Below, piece by piece: positions 58,612-64,000 of a stretch of DNA of 64,000 bases. A program made the translations under genes and the position numbers. The stretch spans positions 3,038,001-3,102,000 of the forward strand of contig NZ_FNUB01000005.1 in the NCBI RefSeq assembly GCF_900105985.1, given 5' to 3'. The notes under the pieces were generated by a model. That model did no database searches. It was not told the DNA's origin and saw only the letters and a list, made by a program, of their open reading frames with translations. Numbering within the stretch: position 1 is the stretch's first letter; every line of letters begins with the position of its first letter. This DNA comes from Tenacibaculum sp. MAR_2010_89 (GTDB lineage Bacteria; Bacteroidota; Bacteroidia; Flavobacteriales; Flavobacteriaceae).

Positions 58612-59988
58612 TTATTTATTTTCTTTCTTCCAATCTTTTTTAAATGTACATTTTTTATACTCGTTCCCTAGTTTAATATAGGTTTCTTGTATTTTTTCTT
58701 TTGACCATTTGGTAACAGTTTCTTCTTTTTTCTTAGCTAAAGCAAATTGTTGCATTCTAACATAATCTTCAACAATATCAGCTTTATGAGTATCTGTTCT
58801 ATTCTTCATAAAGATAACTTTGTACATTTTCTCTCCACCTCTAGTTTCATCATAAAAAACATCAGATAAATCACCTTGTTTTAATTCACTAATTCTAGCA
58901 AATAAATCTGGTGGCATTCTTGTTAATTCAAATGTCGGCTCTTGTGTATATGGATTAACTAATAAACCTCCGCTATTTTTCGTATCATCATCTTCAGAAT
59001 ATTTTTTTACAGCCTCATCAAAAGTAATTTTACCTTCTTTTACTTCAGCTACTATTCTTTCAATCTCATCTTTTGTTTCCTTTAATTTTTCGTCAGAAAT
59101 TTCTGGCTGCATTAAAATATGAGATACTTCTCTACCTTTACCTTTTATTTTATGTAATTGAATAATATGATATCCAAAAATAGTTTTAAAAGGCTCTGAA
59201 ATTTGACCTTCATCTAAAGAAAAGGCTACTTCCTTAAACTCTTTTATAAATTGAGTTTCTTTAGTTATAACTCCCATGTTCCCCTGATTACGAGTTACAC
59301 TAGGGTCATCAGAATTAATAATAGCTTTTAATTTAAAACTAGAACCAGCTTCAACTTCTTTTTTTATTTTGTTTAATTTCTCAACAACTCTATCGCTTTC
59401 TTCTTTTGTTGCTTCAGCATATAAAACCAGTTGAGCTAAACCTACTTCTGCAGGAATTTCAGGTAGTTCATTTTTTTCTTTCAAACCATTAAAATACACA
59501 CGTACTTCTTCAGGAGTTACATCAATTTTTTCTGTTATTTTTTGTTGCTCCTTCTCTATTAGAGTATTCTCTCTCTGAACTTTAGCTAACTCTCTTTTTA
59601 AATCTTCAATATCGTTAAAACCATAAGCTTCAACTACCTTTTTTTCACTTCCATATTCATTTGTAAAAAAAGCAATACTACGATTTACTCTACTATCTAC
59701 TTCACTTTGTGCAACTGTTATACTATCAATAACAGCATGGTGAGCTAATAGTTTTTGCTGCATTAATTCTTCTAACATTTCACAATCAGTAATTGTAATT
59801 TTACCTTCACTACGAAGTTTTACTTCTTGTTTAAATTTATCTATATCAGAATCTAAAACAATATTTTTACCAACTACAACTGCTACACCATCAATCTTGT
59901 TTTGTTGTGCTTTTAAGGTTAGTACAGTTAAAAATAAAGTTAGTAAAAGGCTAGTATTCTTTAAAGTTTTTGTTTTGAATAGCATCAT
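58612..59988 (-). CDS. SurA-like periplasmic peptidyl-prolyl isomerase
   Basis: 458 residues with a signal peptide (cleavage near LKAQ, residue 28). The SurA N-terminal chaperone region (IDGVAVVVGKNIVLDSDIDKF) is followed by parvulin domains; one reads SHILMQPEISDEKLKETKDEI, VKKYSEDD, with GGLLVNP. SurA helps outer-membrane proteins fold. The gene overlaps the upstream lipoprotein gene by 38 bases, so it belongs to a three-gene isomerase set. Confidence 0.87.
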   Translation of the reverse strand: MMLFKTKTLKNTSLLLTLFLTVLTLKAQQNKIDGVAVVVGKNIVLDSDIDKFKQEVKLRSEGKITITDCEMLEELMQQKLLAHHAVIDSITVAQSEVDSRVNRSIAFFTNEYGSEKKVVEAYGFNDIEDLKRELAKVQRENTLIEKEQQKITEKIDVTPEEVRVYFNGLKEKNELPEIPAEVGLAQLVLYAEATKEESDRVVEKLNKIKKEVEAGSSFKLKAIINSDDPSVTRNQGNMGVITKETQFIKEFKEVAFSLDEGQISEPFKTIFGYHIIQLHKIKGKGREVSHILMQPEISDEKLKETKDEIERIVAEVKEGKITFDEAVKKYSEDDDTKNSGGLLVNPYTQEPTFELTRMPPDLFARISELKQGDLSDVFYDETRGGEKMYKVIFMKNRTDTHKADIVEDYVRMQQFALAKKKEETVTKWSKEKIQETYIKLGNEYKKCTFKKDWKKENK

Positions 59989-60814
59989 TTATCAGCGTTT
60001 TTTCAATCTCTCTTATTAATTCTAATTTTCGTTTATGTAAAATAATTTGTTTTATTCTAATATTTACATGACTCAAAGGAGCTGTTTCATTTTTTTTCAA
60101 AATATTTTTTACAGCGACCAAATATACTCCTAAACTATCTTCTTTTTGTATGAATTTTGATATTTTTAACAGTTTTTCTTTTAATTCACTACGAAATGGA
60201 GGTATTTTTCGTTTTAAATAATCAATAGTTACCCAAGAAGTATCTTGCAAACGATATGATTTAAAACTCAACAAGTGCTTTTCTAAATCTTCTTTATCTT
60301 CTTCTTTTTCAGATTTAAAATTTTTAACAATTTTATCTTTATCTAAATGGTCATTTCCAAAAAACAAATAATCAAATTGTAATAGCTCATCATTCAATCT
60401 AAAATTATCTTTATTTTTTTCATAATAAGACCTCACTTCACTTTCAGAAACTATTGTATCTAACTGTTGTTTTATTAGTTTTTCTTTATACCCATTTATG
60501 TATAAACCAGCTTTGTAATCATTAACTAATTTCTCAATTTCAAGACTACTTATTTCAGATATATTTTCTTCAGCCTTATTCAAAAAAAGTTGTTGTTTAG
60601 CCCATGAGTTTATTAACCCCTTTACAACAACAATACTATCTTGTTTTGATAAATTTTTTGGCAGTAGATTTTTAATATCTTTTTTATAAAGATGGGTGTT
60701 ATATACTGAAGCTATTAATTTTCCTTCTTTTGTTCTTTGTTTTTTTAAAGTGATCAAATCACAAGAAATAAAAAAAAATGTGCTTAGTAATAGTAGTAGA
60801 AAATAATTTTTCAC
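59951..60814 (-). CDS. Lipoprotein related to SurA-type chaperones, no clear catalytic domain
   Basis: 287 residues, lipobox FISC (Cys18). The sequence is helical, with VYNTHLYKKDIKNLLP and LINSWAKQQLFLNKAEENI matching the SurA/trigger-factor-like N-terminal chaperone domain. No parvulin HILV motif is visible. It lies between two parvulin isomerase genes (3-base gap, 38-base overlap), so it is likely an accessory periplasmic chaperone. Confidence 0.7.
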   Translation of the reverse strand: MKNYFLLLLLSTFFFISCDLITLKKQRTKEGKLIASVYNTHLYKKDIKNLLPKNLSKQDSIVVVKGLINSWAKQQLFLNKAEENISEISSLEIEKLVNDYKAGLYINGYKEKLIKQQLDTIVSESEVRSYYEKNKDNFRLNDELLQFDYLFFGNDHLDKDKIVKNFKSEKEEDKEDLEKHLLSFKSYRLQDTSWVTIDYLKRKIPPFRSELKEKLLKISKFIQKEDSLGVYLVAVKNILKKNETAPLSHVNIRIKQIILHKRKLELIREIEKTLINDAIQNKNFKEY

Positions 60815-60817
60815 TTT

Positions 60818-62428
60818 TTATTGATTATATATTTGTTTTAATTTTTTAAGTTCTCTTTTTCTAATTCTTATAACATTATTCTTTCTTAGGTCTTTTATCC
60901 AATCATCTTCTAATTTTTTTTGATAATCACTTATTACCTCTCCTTTAATATCTTCTAGTTTCTTTTGCTTATAGTTTCCTTTTGTTTTATTAAAAAAACG
61001 TTGCAAACCAATAGAATCATTAGCTGATTTTTTCCATATTTTTTGTTGCATTAACTCAAATAAAAGTAACCCCTCTTTATATTCAGTTAGTGTATGTTTA
61101 TACTCTGGTTCTTTGTTTACTAAATCTTCTTTAAAGTAATTAAAAATCTCTTCATTTTTAAATCCCTCAAATAATAATCCAATATCCTCTTTTCTTCTAT
61201 ATCTAATATAATCAAAAAAAGCTTTTTGTTTAATTTTTTTATTATTTATAGAAAGTAAGTTATCATGTGTTAATTGCATTTTAGACAATTCTTTTATTGA
61301 TTTATTTGTAAAAATTTCAAAATTTTTATCATAAATACTTATATCATATTCCTTTTTTAATTTGTCTAGAACTGCCTTCTGAGATACTCTTAACCTATCA
61401 GAACTTTTAACTTTTTTCTCAATAGTTACTTTCATCTTATCAAAAGAGTTAATAGGGTAAGTTTTTAATAGTTTTACAATATGCCACCCAAACTTAGTTT
61501 TAAAAGGTTTACTAACTTCATTTATTTTTTTTAAAGCTAATACATTTACCTCAAAATCTTCAACCATTTTACCAGTTCCAAACTTTGGAAGTTTTCCTCC
61601 TAATTGTGCAGTTCCAACATCTTCTGAATATTTTTGAGCAATTTCTTCAAAAGATTCACCTTTTTTAATCTTCTTATACAATGAATCTATTTTTGCTTTT
61701 CCTACTATAGATCTATCTCTAGCTAAAATATGAGCTACTTCAAATTCACCTTTTGACTCTCTTTTTCCTGTTACTTTTAAAATATGATAACCGAATCTAG
61801 TTTTAAACGGATTTGATACTCCTTGCAAGTCTGTTTTATAAGCGTTATCTTCAAAAGGATATACCATTTTAAATGCTGAAAAGTACCCTAAATTACCTCC
61901 ATTAAACTGCGCTGAAGGATCTTCTGACATTTCTCTTGCTACCTTAGCAAATGATTCTCCAGACACAACTCTATTTCTAATTTCTATAATTTTATTATAC
62001 GCTTTTAATGTATCTGCACTTGTTGCTTTTTTAGGTAATCTAACTAATATATGACTTGCTTTTACTTCATTTTTAATTCGTGAGTAAGCCTCTTTTACCA
62101 TTTTATTAATTGACTCTTGATCTTGTAAATAAGGAGCAATCAATTGTTTTTTATACCCTTCTAATTCTCTCTTATAAGCTCTTACAGTATCTAAACCTAA
62201 TGAATACGCCTCATTTACTTTTAACTTATAATTTATATATAAATCAAGATATTTATCAATATTTTTAGAATCTTCATCAACAACAAGTCCCAAGTTTTTT
62301 TCATAAACCCTTTTAAACTCTGAAACTGATACAGGTTTTTTATTAACACTAAACAATTCTTTTTTACTTTGTGCAACAATTGTTAAACAACAAAATAAAA
62401 TAGCTATACTTAAAACTTGTTTTTTCAT
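60818..62428 (-). CDS. Periplasmic parvulin-type peptidyl-prolyl isomerase with two rotamase domains
   Basis: 536 residues with a signal peptide (cleavage near VAQS, residue 20). Two parvulin domains are readable: KASHILVRLPKKATSADTL with FAKVAREMSEDPSAQFNGGNLGYF, and EVAHILARDRS with FEEIAQKYSEDVGTAQLGGKL. The C-terminal 200 residues are helical. It isomerises prolyl bonds in envelope proteins. First isomerase of a run of three, 10 bases after the DUF493 gene. Confidence 0.9.
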   Translation of the reverse strand: MKKQVLSIAILFCCLTIVAQSKKELFSVNKKPVSVSEFKRVYEKNLGLVVDEDSKNIDKYLDLYINYKLKVNEAYSLGLDTVRAYKRELEGYKKQLIAPYLQDQESINKMVKEAYSRIKNEVKASHILVRLPKKATSADTLKAYNKIIEIRNRVVSGESFAKVAREMSEDPSAQFNGGNLGYFSAFKMVYPFEDNAYKTDLQGVSNPFKTRFGYHILKVTGKRESKGEFEVAHILARDRSIVGKAKIDSLYKKIKKGESFEEIAQKYSEDVGTAQLGGKLPKFGTGKMVEDFEVNVLALKKINEVSKPFKTKFGWHIVKLLKTYPINSFDKMKVTIEKKVKSSDRLRVSQKAVLDKLKKEYDISIYDKNFEIFTNKSIKELSKMQLTHDNLLSINNKKIKQKAFFDYIRYRRKEDIGLLFEGFKNEEIFNYFKEDLVNKEPEYKHTLTEYKEGLLLFELMQQKIWKKSANDSIGLQRFFNKTKGNYKQKKLEDIKGEVISDYQKKLEDDWIKDLRKNNVIRIRKRELKKLKQIYNQ

Positions 62429-62438
62429 AAATTGCTTT

Positions 62439-62720
62439 TTATAAAGAAATAATACCTTTTATTAATTCTGCTTTTTTATAATACGAAATTACTTCATCAG
62501 AACTTTTAACCGTTAAATGTATAGAAACACTAACATATTTACCTGTTCTTGAATTTTTTGTACTTATTACTGCTCCCCCACTATTAAATAAACTTTGTAC
62601 TTCATCTACTTGTTTACCGTCTGTAGGAACGATAAATTTATATAAATATTTTGTAGGAAAACTACTTGTATCCTCTAATTGTGATTTTAATTTACTGTAA
62701 AACGCTTCTCTATCTGACAT
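62439..62720 (-). CDS. DUF493 (YbeD-like) protein
   Basis: 93 residues from the ATG ending at 62720 (MSDREAFYSKLK); an ATG ending at 62738 would add six residues. DUF493 pattern: FPTKYLYKFIVP, VSVSIHLTVKSSDEVISYYKKAELIKGI, an ACT-like small regulatory fold. Function unknown. It heads the isomerase operon and shares a divergent promoter region with the AAA_28-like gene. Confidence 0.78.
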   Translation of the reverse strand: MSDREAFYSKLKSQLEDTSSFPTKYLYKFIVPTDGKQVDEVQSLFNSGGAVISTKNSRTGKYVSVSIHLTVKSSDEVISYYKKAELIKGIISL

Positions 62721-62775
62721 AATTATTTCATTTATCATATTTTTTATCAGAAAAAATATTTAAACTGATAAAGCA

Positions 62776-62783
62776 CAAAATTA
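62776..62783 (-). promoter_or_regulatory. Candidate -7 element of the DUF493/isomerase operon
   Basis: On the minus strand TAATTTTG matches TAnnTTTG, about 38-56 bases before the possible ATGs. Confidence 0.45.
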
Positions 62784-62815
62784 CACTATTTATTAAATTT
62801 ATAAATTGAAACTTT

Positions 62816-62823
62816 TATTTTTG
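62816..62823 (+). promoter_or_regulatory. Candidate -7 element of the AAA_28-like/recQ operon
   Basis: TATTTTTG matches TAnnTTTG and ends 4 bases before the ATG at 62828, so transcription would start at or near the start codon (leaderless). Confidence 0.45.
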
Positions 62824-62827
62824 CACG

Positions 62828-63370
62828 ATGCAACAAAAAATAGTTCTAATTGGTGGACCTGGTACAGGGAAGTCATCTATCTTAAAAGAGTTTATTAAAA
62901 GAGGTTACGAATGTATGCCTGAAATTTCAAGAGAAGTTACCTTAACCGCTCAAAAAGAAGGAATTGACCAACTTTTTCTTGACCAACCTTTACTTTTTAG
63001 CCAGATGCTTCTTGAAGGAAGAGAGAAACAATATTTAGATGCTACTCAATCTGAAAAAGAAATTATATTTTTTGATAGAGGAGTTCCAGATGTTCATGCT
63101 TATATGAATTATTTAGGTACTGATTACCCTGATACTTATATTAAAAAAAGTAATCAGTGCACTTACGACAAAGTTTTTATGTTAGCTCCGTGGGAAGAAA
63201 TTTACAAATCTGACAACGAACGGTATGAAACTTTTGAACAAGCTGTAAAAATAGATCGTTACTTAAGAGAAACTTACGAAGAAGTTGGATATACTATAAT
63301 TGATGTTCCTTTTGGCTCAGTAAAAGAACGTTGTGATTTTATTTTACACTCGTTGAAAAACGATGTCTAG
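62828..63370 (+). CDS. P-loop NTPase of the AAA_28 type
   Basis: 180 residues. Walker A GGPGTGKSS at residues 8-16; the Asp of FFDRGVPDVHAY resembles the kinase-like Walker B of AAA_28 proteins; a C-terminal IDRYLRETYEEVGY helix follows. The fold is like nucleotide or phospho-group kinases. Function unknown. The stop overlaps the recQ start by 8 bases, so the genes are coupled. Confidence 0.75.
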   Translation: MQQKIVLIGGPGTGKSSILKEFIKRGYECMPEISREVTLTAQKEGIDQLFLDQPLLFSQMLLEGREKQYLDATQSEKEIIFFDRGVPDVHAYMNYLGTDYPDTYIKKSNQCTYDKVFMLAPWEEIYKSDNERYETFEQAVKIDRYLRETYEEVGYTIIDVPFGSVKERCDFILHSLKNDV

Positions 63371-64000
63371 CAAAGCTTTACATATACTTAATCAATATTG
63401 GGGGTATACTTCTTTTAGACATCCACAAGAAGAAATTATAAACGCAGTTTTAAATTATAAAGATACAATTGCTTTATTACCAACAGGAGGAGGAAAATCT
63501 ATTTGCTTTCAAATTCCGGCACTAATAAACGAAGGTGTTTGCATTGTGATTTCTCCATTACTTGCTCTTATACAAGATCAAGTTGAAAGCTTAACAAAAA
63601 GAGGTATTAAAGCTACTACAATCCCTTCTGGTAGTTCTCAAGACGAAATAATTACATTGTTTGATAATATTCGTTTTGGAAATTACAAGTTTCTATATTT
63701 ATCGCCCGAACGTTTACAATCTAGGTTTATTCAAGAAAAAATTAAACAATTAACAGTTAATTTAATTGCTATTGACGAGGCGCATTGTATTTCTGAATGG
63801 GGTCATGATTTCCGTCCTTCATATACTAACATTTCTATTTTAAGAGAGCTACACTCTAATATTAACATTATAGCTTTAACAGCATCTGCTACTAATAAAG
63901 TAATAGATGATATTAAATCTTACCTTGAATTAAAGTCTAGTAATCTTTTTAAAAAATCTTTTAACAGACAAAATTTAGCATATCAAATTTTTAACACAGA
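63363..64000 (+). CDS. recQ: RecQ-family ATP-dependent DNA helicase, 3'-truncated by the window edge
   Basis: The ATG at 63363 opens a frame that runs to the right edge (212 codons seen). Helicase motifs: motif 0 FRHPQEEI, Walker A LLPTGGGKS, motif Ia ISPLLALIQDQV, Walker B IDEAHCISEWGHDFRP (DEAH with the RecQ aromatic-rich loop), motif III ALTASAT. RecQ unwinds DNA 3'-to-5' in recombination and fork repair. It overlaps the AAA_28-like gene by 8 bases. The RQC and HRDC domains, if present, lie beyond the window. Confidence 0.93.
   Translation, partial: MSSKALHILNQYWGYTSFRHPQEEIINAVLNYKDTIALLPTGGGKSICFQIPALINEGVCIVISPLLALIQDQVESLTKRGIKATTIPSGSSQDEIITLFDNIRFGNYKFLYLSPERLQSRFIQEKIKQLTVNLIAIDEAHCISEWGHDFRPSYTNISILRELHSNINIIALTASATNKVIDDIKSYLELKSSNLFKKSFNRQNLAYQIFNT

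Overview
The window is AT-rich chromosomal DNA of a marine-type flavobacterium (Bacteroidota, Flavobacteriia; Tenacibaculum or a close relative is a guess from overall flavour). Signs are the many lipoproteins with short SxC/AxC lipoboxes, the flavobacterial families (DUF6452, DUF6048, DUF6029, DUF6768-like, DUF1835), almost no Shine-Dalgarno sequences, and several hits to the Bacteroidota -7 promoter consensus TAnnTTTG. No rRNA, tRNA, IS element, prophage or CRISPR array was seen. No gene-free stretch exceeds 300 bases; the longest is the 249-base leader at 1468-1716, where only a terminator was recognised.

Layout. 1-1467: 3' part of fumC and a guanine deaminase. 1717-6125: a quinoprotein amino-acid-oxidase pair (LodA/GoxA-like enzyme with an N-terminal catalase-like domain, plus its LodB-like flavoprotein), followed on the other strand by a secreted protease and a c-type-heme lipoprotein. 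8832-9768: ECF sigma factor and membrane partner. 9902-21511: mostly housekeeping genes on the plus strand (rlmD, DUF6452/6048, a 2OG oxygenase, SUI1 factor, a DUF1835/nucleoside phosphorylase/binding protein trio, pcm, Gfo/Idh, 3-hydroxyacyl-CoA dehydrogenase, aminopeptidase P) and a 51-residue lipoprotein. 21606-30958: a minus-strand run of regulators and small accessory genes (M48 protease, PEBP, AraC, Crp, NUDIX, TetR with a clear operator).

31108-50165 is the most interesting part. A nine-gene minus-strand operon (45381 to 31108) begins with its own GntR/LacI-type regulator and encodes a GalM-like epimerase, a GH63-like glucosidase, a kinase-M23-phospholyase fusion resembling the hydroxylysine kinase/phosphohydroxylysine lyase pair, a GH2 beta-galactosidase, a sodium/sugar symporter, GalK, an NTF2-like lipoprotein and GalT. 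Next to it are a trans-3-hydroxyproline dehydratase (Cys/Thr active-site pair) with a pyrroline-2-carboxylate reductase, and divergently an S37-type prolyl tripeptidyl peptidase with an Xaa-Pro peptidase. Together these match the peculiar chemistry of collagen: Glc-alpha-1,2-Gal-beta-hydroxylysine, 3-hydroxyproline and Pro/Hyp-rich peptides. I propose a collagen-fragment utilisation island; this is inference from gene content.

50232-64000: an outer-membrane DUF6029 protein, a TlpA-like and an Omp28-like protein, small acetyltransferases, a rhodanese, a NIPSNAP gene broken by one extra base, a LysR regulator, a PKHD-type hydroxylase, a chain of periplasmic peptidyl-prolyl isomerases ending in a MoxR ATPase, an AAA_28-like NTPase, and the 5' part of a RecQ helicase running off the right edge.
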